The notes below the pieces were generated by a model. It had not been told where the DNA came from. It worked only from the letters and a program-made list of their open reading frames with translations, and made no database searches. Shown here piece by piece: positions 37,579 through 45,860 of a stretch of DNA of 64,000 bases; the stretch's first letter is position 1; the number at the start of each line of letters is the position of its first letter. The DNA lies in contig NZ_JAUFPS010000035.1 in assembly GCF_030409315.1 (NCBI RefSeq), positions 94,679 through 158,678 of the forward strand, given 5' to 3'. A program made the position numbers and the translations under genes. This stretch comes from Mucilaginibacter flavus. Lineage in GTDB: Bacteria; Bacteroidota; Bacteroidia; Sphingobacteriales; Sphingobacteriaceae.

Positions 37579-37643
37579 TAGCTTATAAGCTTTCATGATC
37601 GGGAACATCGCGAGTGTTCCTGATCTTACTTATCTATAAGCTA
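37579..37643. promoter_or_regulatory. Long hairpin in the leader between fecR and susC
   Basis: Inner arms 37597-37607 and 37615-37625 (GATCGGGAACA type, one mismatch) and outer perfect 9-base arms TAGCTTATA/TATAAGCTA (37579-37587, 37635-37643) form one extended structure. There is no T-run after it, so attenuation or mRNA protection is as likely as termination. Confidence 0.6.
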
Positions 37644-37729
37644 TCATTTTACTTTTCAGGTAGCGTTTTTCTTCATACTCATTGTTTTTAATTAGGGTTA
37701 ATAATTGGTTTATATTGGTATTGGATGGT

Positions 37730-38878
37730 TTATTTTTTGACCTTTTTACTGATAATGATCTTTGTCCCTTCAACACTAAAATTGGCATCAACAGTTTGAT
37801 CCATTATTTTAAGCAGGGTTGAAAGGTTATCAAAACGCGTAGTCAGCGCGGCAAACAGGTAATTTTTCACCTCGTTATCCCTGTACTCTACATCTACGTT
37901 ATACCAGCGGGATACTTTGCGCATAACGGTTTCCAGCTTTTCGTCGTCAAACCTGAAGTAGCCATTTTTCCAGGCTACGGCTTCTTCAGCATCCACGTCA
38001 GATACTTTAATACCATCGGTAAGGTTGGCCTGCTGCCCTGGTTTTAGCATGGCGCTTTCTTTATCGCCGGTAACTTTTACAGAACCTTCAAGTAGCGTAG
38101 TTTTGGTGTTGGGTTCATCTTTATAGGCATTCACGTTAAAATGGGTACCCAAAACCTCAACAACCTGCCTGCTGGTAACCACCCTAAAGGGGCGGCTTTT
38201 GTTATGGGCTACTTCAAAATAAGCTTCGCCGCTTAGTTCAACCTTACGCTCGCTGCCGGTATTAAAATCAACAGGATATTTGATTAAAGATGACGCGTTA
38301 AGCCACACCCGGGTGCCATCGGGCAACAGTAACTGGTATTGACCGCCCCTTGGCGTTTCCATACTATTGTATTGCACGGCCGCGGTAGCATTAGCAGCGT
38401 TTTTATCATCCCGGGCGGCGGTGTAAACCAATTGACCATCAACTGTTTTTGATATTTGTACCCCGCTTTGATTAATAACTGTACCTTTTTGAGCGTCGGT
38501 AAGAGAAATTTTTTGACCATTGGCCAATGTTAAGATAGCTTTGTTGCTACCGGGCACAATAACGGTATTATGAACTAATTCATTTTTTTTTGAATCGGCT
38601 GTTTTCCTGGTAAAGAAGTAGGTACCAAACGAAAGCACAAAAATTACAGATGCCGCAACCGACCAGTTCCTGATAGAATGACGACGACGCTTTAACGGAT
38701 TAATTTGGTTATTAATGCGAAAAAGCATTTCCTCTTCCACAGTTTCTTCATCATCCGGAAATTCTGCATTCTGGTTAGCTACATTACGGTACCATTCGGT
38801 CAAAGTTTCCTTTTCCTGTTCCGTAGCAGTATTATCTCTATACTTGCGTATTAAGTTATAAATGGTTTGGCGGTTCAA
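37730..38878 (-). CDS. FecR-family anti-sigma factor
   Basis: A 382-residue protein with a cytoplasmic N-terminal helical region (1-85), one membrane helix (about 90-110: NWSVAASVIFVLSFGTYFF), and a periplasmic FecR domain (about 170-300) with METPRGGQYQLLLPDGTRVWLNASS, KVELSGEAYFEVAH and VEVLGTHFNVNAY, followed by the C-terminal DUF4974-type domain (about 310-380, FRFDDEKLETVMRKVSRWYNVDV). It should hold the ECF sigma factor inactive until the STN domain of the SusC protein signals that glycan is present. It lies 105 bases after the sigma gene and 196 bases before susC. Confidence 0.95.
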   Translation of the reverse strand: MNRQTIYNLIRKYRDNTATEQEKETLTEWYRNVANQNAEFPDDEETVEEEMLFRINNQINPLKRRRHSIRNWSVAASVIFVLSFGTYFFTRKTADSKKNELVHNTVIVPGSNKAILTLANGQKISLTDAQKGTVINQSGVQISKTVDGQLVYTAARDDKNAANATAAVQYNSMETPRGGQYQLLLPDGTRVWLNASSLIKYPVDFNTGSERKVELSGEAYFEVAHNKSRPFRVVTSRQVVEVLGTHFNVNAYKDEPNTKTTLLEGSVKVTGDKESAMLKPGQQANLTDGIKVSDVDAEEAVAWKNGYFRFDDEKLETVMRKVSRWYNVDVEYRDNEVKNYLFAALTTRFDNLSTLLKIMDQTVDANFSVEGTKIIISKKVKK

Positions 38879-38983
38879 TTGGTTATTGCGCTTATTATAG
38901 GTATGTACCGCAAAAGCATCGATACCCTACATGGTTTATAAAAAAAACTTGATTATTTTTAAAACGACAGATTTGTCGGCTTT

Positions 38984-39571
38984 TTATTTAAACAGACGAT
39001 ACAATATGGACGCGGCGATGATCATCCAGCCGTGGTTTTTAAGTTCGCCCTTTATAATACGGAGGGCTCGTGTAAGGTTAGCTTCTACGCCTTTTTCGGT
39101 AATTTGAATTTTGGTAGCTATTTCTGAATTTTTCATGCCCATGTTACGACTGTAACTAAAAACAAGGCGGCATTTTTCGGGCATTTTTTCAACAATGCCG
39201 TTTACATACTCCTGCAAAAAGATGGCATCCAGTTTATCTTCGTCATTGACAGCAGTCTCAAACTGGTAATTTTGCGCGGCCAGGTCATTTCTGCGTTGCT
39301 CTTTCTGGTAATATTTATAAATGGTGAACTTTACCGATGTTGCCAAAAATGCAGGCAGGTTATCAATATCTACCTGGGCGTACCTTTCCCATAAGGATAT
39401 AAAAACATCGTGCACAATATCTTTTGCAACAACTTTATCTTTACTATGATTCCAGGCTATTAACAGTAGCTTTTTCCAATATCTGCGGTAAATTTCTGTA
39501 TAAGCTGCCTCATCTCCCTCTTTTAAAAGGGCAGTAAGCTGCTCATCGGTATAGGTGCTGTAATCAAACAT
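38984..39571 (-). CDS. ECF RNA polymerase sigma factor
   Basis: A 195-residue protein. Region 2 lies at about 20-85 (AYTEIYRRYWKKLLLIAWN, AKDIVHDVFISLWERY) and region 4 at about 130-185 (MPEKCRLVFSYSRNMGMKNSEIATKIQITEKGVEANLTRAL is the helix-turn-helix zone). It has the Bacteroidota PUL sigma-70 layout. With the FecR gene 105 bases downstream it forms the sensor-regulator pair for the susCD operon and probably the glycosidase genes. It is transcribed in the same direction as the whole PUL. The C terminus ends in a short hydrophobic tail (WMIIAASILYRLFK). Confidence 0.95.
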   Translation of the reverse strand: MFDYSTYTDEQLTALLKEGDEAAYTEIYRRYWKKLLLIAWNHSKDKVVAKDIVHDVFISLWERYAQVDIDNLPAFLATSVKFTIYKYYQKEQRRNDLAAQNYQFETAVNDEDKLDAIFLQEYVNGIVEKMPEKCRLVFSYSRNMGMKNSEIATKIQITEKGVEANLTRALRIIKGELKNHGWMIIAASILYRLFK

Positions 39572-40000
39572 AAAGCTTCACCTTTTTATTAAAAGGTTTT
39601 ACCAGTGTTTGCAGCAAAGTATATCACATTTTTTTGCGGTAAATTAAATGGAGAAAAATCGCGAAAATGGACATCTAACTTAAGAAGTAAAGTTTTACTC
39701 ATATTTTACGTTAACAGGTTAATATTCAAATTTATATTTAGTGTTTTTTACTCGTAATCTGTTTTATATAAATACCAAATTCGCTGTCAATACACAAAAG
39801 GTATCCACATATAAAATTAAAGCTAAAACTACGTTTGGTTTATAAGGTGTTTGTCGATAATGGTCGTTCGACAATTTTTAAAAATCAAAAATATAAAAAT
39901 CCATTAAAAGTAGATATTCCATTTGTTACTAACAATGGAATATTCACCGCTGTGGCGCTTATTTTCCGCAAAGCCATAAAGCGGTTGTTAAATAATCTAA
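39572..40000. other. Intergenic region upstream of the ECF sigma gene
   Basis: This 429-base AT-rich gap must hold the sigma gene promoter. A perfect 10-base inverted repeat ATATTCCATT/AATGGAATAT lies at 39914-39943 with a 10-base loop and might be an operator or an end signal for the mutarotase operon upstream. No gene is seen. Confidence 0.45.
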
Positions 40001-40480
40001 TCAATTAGTATGGAACACCTCTTCCATTTTTTGCCATTGCTGCTTGCTTGCGGCGGCTTCGGGCAAAGGAATTTGTGTTGGGTCGGTTTCTTTCCACCAG
40101 CGTTGTGTAGTAGTATCGGCTGCCATTTTAGCCATATCTGCTTTAAAATCAGTTCCGGTATACTCAAAATAGCTAAACAGAAAATACCTTCCCTCTATTT
40201 TTTGAAGGTAGATAGAGTAATTGCGAATGTTGCATTCCTTTATCTTTTTCAATACATCCGCCCAGGCATGGGCGTGCAGTTTTTTATAATAAGCCATCTT
40301 TTCGGCCTTCAGCCCGGTTACCATGCCAAAGCGCTGTATTTTTACCGTTTGCTGTTCGGTTGATGCAGTATTCTGTTGTTTGGGGTTTTGTTGCCCGCTA
40401 TGATTATATGCCGCTAAGCCAATACATGCAGCAACGAAGACGATAGAAAACAGGCTGATAAAGTTAATTTTGCTGATCAT
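40001..40480 (-). CDS. RhaM-family (DUF718) sugar mutarotase, probably L-fucose mutarotase, membrane-anchored
   Basis: A 159-residue protein. Residues 1-27 are a signal anchor or signal peptide; a polar linker (29-45) precedes a RhaM/DUF718 domain (about 48-155) with FGMVTGLKAEKMAYYKKLHAHAWADVL as its start region, RNYSIYL, and a WWKETDPTQIPLP end typical of the family. RhaM-type enzymes speed anomer exchange of L-rhamnose or L-fucose. Its position 5 bases after a sugar symporter, in a cluster with L-fuconate dehydratase, points to L-fucose. Export to the periplasm is unusual for a catabolic mutarotase and would prepare the sugar for uptake. Confidence 0.75.
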   Translation of the reverse strand: MISKINFISLFSIVFVAACIGLAAYNHSGQQNPKQQNTASTEQQTVKIQRFGMVTGLKAEKMAYYKKLHAHAWADVLKKIKECNIRNYSIYLQKIEGRYFLFSYFEYTGTDFKADMAKMAADTTTQRWWKETDPTQIPLPEAAASKQQWQKMEEVFHTN

Positions 40481-40485
40481 AATTG

Positions 40486-42141
40486 TTATCTGAATAAGTA
40501 AAATAAAACAGCCATAATGCCAATGAGCAATACGGATAGTACCTTATAATTTCCCAACCCACTCCAGGCAACGCCTCTTAGCGGTTCCAATGGCGATCGC
40601 CAGTAAAGGACATCGCTTTCCGCGGAATGTTCCACCGGGTACATATATGATAGTACTACCTGCATTAACAGGCAAATTAGAAACAAGTAAAAAGCCATCA
40701 TCATAAATGGTATCGACCCAATAAACCCTGTAGGGTAAACTTTGCCTATAACGAATACAGCCACTCCAATTGCCGACCCAACCCACAAAGTATATTTTGC
40801 AGATATGGCCGATGCTTTTTGCCAAAACACACCTAACAAAAACACACAGGTTATGGGTGGGGCTATATGGGCTATGATATCATTTAGCCCGTTAAAGATG
40901 CTTTCATAATTATTTAGCAGCGGTAACATCAGCAGGGAAACTATGAGCGATATGGCCGCGGCAATTTTACCTACGCTTACCAATTTGGCATCAGTAGCCT
41001 GCGGCTTGTAGCGTTTATAGATATCGTAACTCACAATGGTTGATATAGAATTAAGCGCTCCCGAAATCTGGCTCATCAGCCCCGATAATAACGCCGCCAC
41101 CAATACACCTATTAATCCGGGCGGAATTAACTGGGTGATCATCAATGTATATATACCTTTACTGTTTACAACCTCTTTCCCGTTTACAATACTCTTTAAA
41201 GCCGAGATATCCAGGTGGCCGCTTTGCGCCAACGTGTAAGCAAACAGGCCGGGCATCACAAAAATAAAGACAGGCAAAATTTTAATAAACCCACAAAACA
41301 GCGGACCGACGCGGGCATGGTTTTCGTCCTTAGCACCCAGTACCCGTTGTACAATAGTTTGATCGGCACACCAGTACCAGATGCCTAAAACAGGGTAGCC
41401 TAAAAACACAGCGTACCAGGGCATACCGCTGGCATCGCCATGCGGCCGCAGCATAGATAGCTTATTTAATTCGCCGGTGTGTTTCAATACATCAACCATT
41501 GGTTGCCAGCCCCCCATTTTGGTGTAGGCTGCAATACTCATGATAATGGCTCCTCCTAATAATACTATCGTTTGGATAGACTCTGTTACCACCACGGCAG
41601 TTAAACCTCCTACTACCGTGTATATGGTAGTAATTACCGAGATTACAATAACACTTGTATACATATCAACCCCAAACAACGTATGCAGTACAATACCACC
41701 TGCCAGTAAAGAAAATGCAATATGAATCAGCACGGCGGATACTACAGATATAATAGCCAGCCAGTCGCGGCTGGCACGGTCATACCGTTTCTCTAAAAAA
41801 TCGGGCAGGGTAGCTACGCCCGATTTGATGTAGAACGGTGCAAAAAAAAGTGCCAGCAAAATAAGTGTAAAAGCTGCCATCCACTCAAAATCGCCATTGA
41901 GCAAACCTGTGTCAAAACCACTTTGTGCCAGACTTACCAAATGCACGCAGGAGATATTGGTGGCAAACAAAGCCAAACCAATCATGGGCCAGCGTAGCTT
42001 TTTACCCGCCAGGAAATATTCGCCGGCAGCGTTATTGTTATTTTTAGTACGGCGCTGATGACGAATGCCCGACCATAGCCCGATAATAAATATCACGGCT
42101 ATGTACAAAGCGCTAATGATCAAATCTGGTGTGTGTATCAT
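40486..42141 (-). CDS. Sodium:solute symporter (SSS family), probable L-fucose importer
   Basis: A 551-residue inner-membrane protein with about 14 membrane segments. It has SSS-family marks: FFLAGKKLRWPMIGLALFATNIS-type start region after the first helix (residues about 43-66), VYTVVGGLTAVVVTESIQ in the middle, and LLSGLMSQISGALNSISTIVSYDIYKRY (about 350-377). The closest functional type is SglT-like sugar/sodium symport. Position between L-fuconate dehydratase and the mutarotase suggests L-fucose as substrate, in place of the usual FucP permease; this is inference from context. Confidence 0.85.
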   Translation of the reverse strand: MIHTPDLIISALYIAVIFIIGLWSGIRHQRRTKNNNNAAGEYFLAGKKLRWPMIGLALFATNISCVHLVSLAQSGFDTGLLNGDFEWMAAFTLILLALFFAPFYIKSGVATLPDFLEKRYDRASRDWLAIISVVSAVLIHIAFSLLAGGIVLHTLFGVDMYTSVIVISVITTIYTVVGGLTAVVVTESIQTIVLLGGAIIMSIAAYTKMGGWQPMVDVLKHTGELNKLSMLRPHGDASGMPWYAVFLGYPVLGIWYWCADQTIVQRVLGAKDENHARVGPLFCGFIKILPVFIFVMPGLFAYTLAQSGHLDISALKSIVNGKEVVNSKGIYTLMITQLIPPGLIGVLVAALLSGLMSQISGALNSISTIVSYDIYKRYKPQATDAKLVSVGKIAAAISLIVSLLMLPLLNNYESIFNGLNDIIAHIAPPITCVFLLGVFWQKASAISAKYTLWVGSAIGVAVFVIGKVYPTGFIGSIPFMMMAFYLFLICLLMQVVLSYMYPVEHSAESDVLYWRSPLEPLRGVAWSGLGNYKVLSVLLIGIMAVLFYLFR

Positions 42142-42155
42142 ATCTTTTGGGGAAT

Positions 42156-42187
42156 AGAATCAAGAGGCAAGAATCAAGAGTTAAGAC
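42156..42187. repeat. AAGAATCAAGAG-type short repeat
   Basis: Two adjoining copies of the ATCAAGAG motif just upstream of the symporter start, in opposite orientation to the copies at 42276-42383. Confidence 0.55.
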
Positions 42188-42223
42188 TTTTTTTGTCAGG
42201 TGTTCCTTGATGTCACAGTTCCC

Positions 42224-42256
42224 AGACTTACGAAGTTTTAAAAACTTCGTAAGTCT
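42224..42256. repeat. 33-base palindrome, ACTTACGAAGTT family (copy 2)
   Basis: AGACTTACGAAGTTTT and AAAACTTCGTAAGTCT; identical to the copy at 18318-18350. It lies between the L-fuconate dehydratase and symporter genes. Confidence 0.8.
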
Positions 42257-42383
42257 TTCACCGCTTTGCTCCCCGTCTTGATTCTTGGCTCTTAATTCTT
42301 GATTCTTATTCTAAAACTTCGTAAGTCTTTCACCGCTTTGCTTCTGTCTTGATTCTTGACTCTTGATTCTTGACTCTTATTCT
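42241..42383. repeat. Tandem duplication, about 72-base unit, reaching the fucD stop codon
   Basis: Unit 1 (42241-42312) and unit 2 (42313-42383) start with the same 30 bases from AAAACTTCGTAAGTC to CCGCTTTGCT and end in runs of the TTGATTCTTGACTC motif. Unit 2 runs over the stop codon (42377-42379) of the L-fuconate dehydratase gene, so the end of that gene is repeat-derived. Confidence 0.8.
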
Positions 42384-43606
42384 AACTTTTTCAAATCGCA
42401 ACTGCTACCCGGCGTTTGCGGGGTTTTGTATACGCCGCCTTCAATATTCACGGGGTTTACAAAATGCTTTTGCAGGTGTGGGATGTGCTCTAAAAACAGC
42501 GCCTCGTGGCCCATGGCTATGTGGTTAAACAGTACCAGGTGCTGGTGCAGCTGGCCCATATCCCCTACGTGCGGCACTACCGGTACGCCATATTTTTTGC
42601 ATAACAGACTCACGGTTATAAATTCGCTTACGCCCCCTACCCTTACGGCATCAACCTGAATAAAGGAGGCGCTGCCGGTTTGCAGGTAGTTTTTAAAGAT
42701 GATCTTGTTAGGTACGTGTTCGCCAAGGGCAAGTTTTAAAGGAGATATGGCGTTGGCTAATGTTTTATGCGCCAGTACATCATCCGGGTGCGTAGGTTCT
42801 TCTATCCAGTAAGGGTTCATGCTTTTAAGCTTATTACATATGGATATGGCTTGCGGCAAGTTCCATTGCTGATTGGCATCTAACATCACTTTAACGCTAT
42901 CGCCAGCTACTTCCCGCACGATGTGCGCCCGGCGAATGTCGCGCTCGGGATTTACAGATCCTACTTTTAGTTTCATGGCGGTAAACCCTTCTGCAAGGGC
43001 CATTTTGCAGTTTTCGCGCACTTTTTCGTCCGAATAGTTGAACCAGCCTATCGAGGTATCGTAACCCGGGTAACCTTTTTCAAGAATCCCTTCCCTGTTG
43101 CTTTTGGTTCCTTGTTGCGAACGCAGCATTTGGATAGCTTGTTCGTGGTTTAACTCATCCTCTAAATAGCTCAAATCCAAAGTGGCTACAATTTGCTCAG
43201 GCGATAGATCGATCAATAGTTTCCAGAGCGGTAACCCCCTTTTTTTAGCCCAAAGATCATAACAGGCATTGGTTACCGATGCCAGCGCCAGGTGTACCAC
43301 GCCTTTATGCGGCCCCAACCAGCGAAACTGCTGATCATTAGATAAGCTTTTGAACAACTCGCCAAAGTTGGCCATGGTATCTTCAATATCTTTACCCTTA
43401 ATCTTTTCGGCATAATATTGGGCGGCTTTGCAAACCAGGTCGTTACCTTCACCTAACGTAAAGGCAAAACCAATGCCGGTATGGCCGCTATCGTCAAACA
43501 AGCGGGTTACGGCGTATGAATAAATTGGATCGGTATGGATGGCATCGCTACCGGCCGCGCCATCAAGGGCGTAACGTACATCATCAACTTGTATATTTTT
43601 AATCAT
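42377..43606 (-). CDS. fucD: L-fuconate dehydratase (enolase superfamily)
   Basis: A 409-residue protein of the enolase superfamily, mandelate-racemase group. It carries the residues known for L-fuconate dehydratase: KxK at 212/214 (MKLKVGS), metal ligands D243 (LDANQQW), E269 (WIEEPT) and E296 (LGEH), and catalytic H346 (VPHVGDMGQ). FRWLGPHKGVVHLALA and GSDAIHTDPIYS also match the Xanthomonas enzyme in wording. It converts L-fuconate to 2-keto-3-deoxy-L-fuconate in non-phosphorylating L-fucose breakdown. It is slightly shorter than Xanthomonas FucD at the C terminus, where a tandem repeat overlaps the stop. It starts 1 base after the SDR gene. Confidence 0.9.
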   Translation of the reverse strand: MIKNIQVDDVRYALDGAAGSDAIHTDPIYSYAVTRLFDDSGHTGIGFAFTLGEGNDLVCKAAQYYAEKIKGKDIEDTMANFGELFKSLSNDQQFRWLGPHKGVVHLALASVTNACYDLWAKKRGLPLWKLLIDLSPEQIVATLDLSYLEDELNHEQAIQMLRSQQGTKSNREGILEKGYPGYDTSIGWFNYSDEKVRENCKMALAEGFTAMKLKVGSVNPERDIRRAHIVREVAGDSVKVMLDANQQWNLPQAISICNKLKSMNPYWIEEPTHPDDVLAHKTLANAISPLKLALGEHVPNKIIFKNYLQTGSASFIQVDAVRVGGVSEFITVSLLCKKYGVPVVPHVGDMGQLHQHLVLFNHIAMGHEALFLEHIPHLQKHFVNPVNIEGGVYKTPQTPGSSCDLKKLE

Positions 43607-43607
43607 C

Positions 43608-44420
43608 TTAAATAGGATCGTTTTTTTGGGGGATAGATTGAACAGTTTGATTTATTACACGGCGATAACCTAATTCGGCACCACCGCTTACGGGCAAGAT
43701 ACAGCCGGTAACAAAACGGGCCTGGTCTGATATTAAAAAAAGACAGGCATCGGCTACCACGTCGCCTTCGGGGCAATAGCCCAGTGCGTGAATGTCATCA
43801 AGGTAATGTGCTATCGCGCCGGCGTCGGGCTGTTGCTGGCTCCAGGCACGCAGCATAGGCGTCCACACGCCAGCCGGTGCCACCGCGTTCACCCGTATGC
43901 CGTAAGGCGCGTAATCCAAGGCCATTGATTTGGTGAGGGCACTTATGGCACCTTTGGTGGCACTGTAAGCGGCGTGAATTTCCTGGCCTATTTCGCCAAC
44001 CAGGCTACCGGTGTTGAGGATATTGCCCCTTGTTTTCTTCAATTCTTCAATACCGTACCGGGTGGTATTAAAAACACCTTTCACGTTCACATCAAACAGG
44101 GTATTCCATTCCTCTTCGGTAGTTTCATGAAGCGCTTTGGAGGGATTACTGACGCCGGCGTTGTTATGTATTACATCTATTTTACCAAAATAGACTACCG
44201 TTTGGGTAATGGCCTGTTGAATATCGGCAGCAGCCCCTACATCTGCTTTAATATATAGTATATCTTCCGTTTGTAGTTTCGTTCGGGCTTGCTCAATGCT
44301 TTGTTCCGAGTTGGAAATAATGCTGAGCCTTGCCCCTGCAGCGCTGTATGCTTTAGCGCACTCAAAGCCAATACCTTCGGTACCCCCGGTTAAAAAAATC
44401 ACTTTATTTTGTAGTAGCAT
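43608..44420 (-). CDS. L-fucose dehydrogenase-like SDR oxidoreductase
   Basis: 270 residues from the ATG at 44420, chosen because it puts the cofactor motif TGGTEGIG at 11-18 as in the family; an ATG at 44486 would add 22 residues. Catalytic S139 (NTGSLVGEIGQ), Y152 and K156 (YSATKGA) are present. Much of the wording (GSLVGEIGQ, APYGIRVNAVAP, GVWTP, GGAELGY) resembles human HSD17B14, shown to be an L-fucose dehydrogenase. The likely reaction is L-fucose to L-fuconolactone, just before the dehydratase encoded 1 base downstream. 2-keto-3-deoxy-L-fuconate dehydrogenase is the alternative. Confidence 0.8.
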   Translation of the reverse strand: MLLQNKVIFLTGGTEGIGFECAKAYSAAGARLSIISNSEQSIEQARTKLQTEDILYIKADVGAAADIQQAITQTVVYFGKIDVIHNNAGVSNPSKALHETTEEEWNTLFDVNVKGVFNTTRYGIEELKKTRGNILNTGSLVGEIGQEIHAAYSATKGAISALTKSMALDYAPYGIRVNAVAPAGVWTPMLRAWSQQQPDAGAIAHYLDDIHALGYCPEGDVVADACLFLISDQARFVTGCILPVSGGAELGYRRVINQTVQSIPQKNDPI

Positions 44421-44790
44421 ATTTAAAAATTGAGGCTGAGGCGTAAAATCCCACGGGCAGTTTAAGCTTATTGCCATAAGCGGCATTAGACTAAACTTTG
44501 TAAAGAATTACCTGCAGACCTGGTTATATTGGTTATGATGAACAAATCAAAAGTAAAGCGCTGTATTGACGTTTATAATAGCCAAAACATTTTTTTTAAT
44601 GGATTATTCCACTAAACCAGATATTAAAATATGCATTTTTGGCATAATGGTATGCGCAGTATACATTTACCCCTAATTGGTTGGTATTTACAAATTGTTT
44701 ATCTATAATAGCATCTTTTACACAAGGCTATATATTTCCTGTAATGTAGTATCCCACTGTAAAACCAATTATATCTAACATTTATTTTTG
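44421..44790. promoter_or_regulatory. Divergent control region of the fucose operon and its AraC regulator
   Basis: This AT-rich gap separates the SDR start (- strand) from the AraC start (+ strand). TAATTGGTT at 44674-44682 and its complement AACCAATTA at 44763-44771 could be half-sites for the AraC protein, but two 9-base matches in AT-rich DNA may be chance. No standard promoter match is seen. Confidence 0.35.
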
Positions 44791-45693
44791 ATGAGTACGA
44801 GCTTAAAAAGACGGCAGGGTTTTGAGGGTGAAAAATTCATTAGCATTCCGCAAAAAGTATTACGCGATGCTAAAGAGCGCGATCCCGAGCTTTTTCATAT
44901 TTACATTACTCATATTGGTTACTTCCCCAAAGCAGCGTTCCATTACCGTGAGCGCCGTAAAGGGTGTGAAGACAACATCCTTATCTATTGTTTACAGGGC
45001 AAGGGCTATTTTATTGTAGATAACAAGCGTTACGAGGTGCGCAGCAATCAATACATCCTGGTGCCAGCCACAGATAAATACATGCGCTATTGGGCCGATA
45101 ACGATGATCCCTGGACAATTTATTGGGTACACTTTACCGGCGATAAGATCCAGGATTTTAACCGGTCGCTTAATTTAACCATCAGCCGAGGACCGGTTCA
45201 AACGCCTTTTAACGAAAACGCTATCAATATATGGCATAACATCTACCAAACATTAGAGATGGGCTACAGCCTGGAAAACATCAACAGCGCCTGCTTTTGC
45301 CTGTACCATATTATAGCCACCTTTTTAATGCCCGAGCGGCATATACAAAGCGACAAGGATGATGACGGCGATATCATTACCAAAACCATCCATAACATGC
45401 GCGATAACCTCAGTAAAAAGCTAAGTGTAGAAGACATGGCTGGCAAACATAATTTATCGGTATCGCACTTTTCCAACCTTTTTCGCAAAGCTACCGGCAT
45501 GCCGCCTATTGATTATTTTATTCATTTAAAAATGCAAAAGGCCTGCCAGCTGCTGTATGCCAACGCCGATAAAATAAAAGACGTAGCCGCGTACCTGGGT
45601 TATGAGGACCCCTATTATTTTTCGCGCATTTTTAAAAAGTATATCGGCTCATCGCCAGAGCAGTACCGTATTACCGCTAAAAACACCGGCTGA
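44791..45693 (+). CDS. AraC-family transcriptional regulator
   Basis: 300 residues from the ATG at 44791. The N-terminal cupin-like sensing domain (about 45-170) has ILIYCLQGKGYFIVDNKRYEVRSNQYILVP. The C-terminal double helix-turn-helix (about 200-298) has LSVEDMAGKHNLSVSHFSNLFRKATGMPPIDYF and VAAYLGYEDPYYFSRIFKKYIGSSPEQYR as recognition regions. It is divergent from the SDR-fucD-symporter-mutarotase operon and is probably its activator, responding to L-fucose or a breakdown product. This is inference from position. The GH92 gene lies downstream on the same strand, after 167 bases. Confidence 0.9.
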   Translation: MSTSLKRRQGFEGEKFISIPQKVLRDAKERDPELFHIYITHIGYFPKAAFHYRERRKGCEDNILIYCLQGKGYFIVDNKRYEVRSNQYILVPATDKYMRYWADNDDPWTIYWVHFTGDKIQDFNRSLNLTISRGPVQTPFNENAINIWHNIYQTLEMGYSLENINSACFCLYHIIATFLMPERHIQSDKDDDGDIITKTIHNMRDNLSKKLSVEDMAGKHNLSVSHFSNLFRKATGMPPIDYFIHLKMQKACQLLYANADKIKDVAAYLGYEDPYYFSRIFKKYIGSSPEQYRITAKNTG

Positions 45694-45760
45694 GCCTAAT
45701 ATTTAAGGGCGAATATTCAAATCAAAAGATTGTCCATCCTTTTTGGCATTTTATCTATTG

Positions 45761-45783
45761 GTATAGCCCTCTAAGGGCTATAC
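45761..45783. terminator. Perfect 10-base-pair hairpin after the AraC gene
   Basis: GTATAGCCCT and AGGGCTATAC around a 3-base loop, 67 bases after the AraC stop. There is no T-run, so it could be a terminator-like or RNA-end structure. Confidence 0.5.
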
Positions 45784-45860
45784 ATTCGTCCATGCAGGCG
45801 TTTGCGTTAATGCAAGCTAATTACGCCTGTTAAAATCAATTATAATTGCCTCCTATTTTT

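Noticed and set aside
44783..44790. TATTTTTG as a -7 box for the AraC gene
   Set aside because: It touches the start codon and no TTG lies 19 bases upstream.
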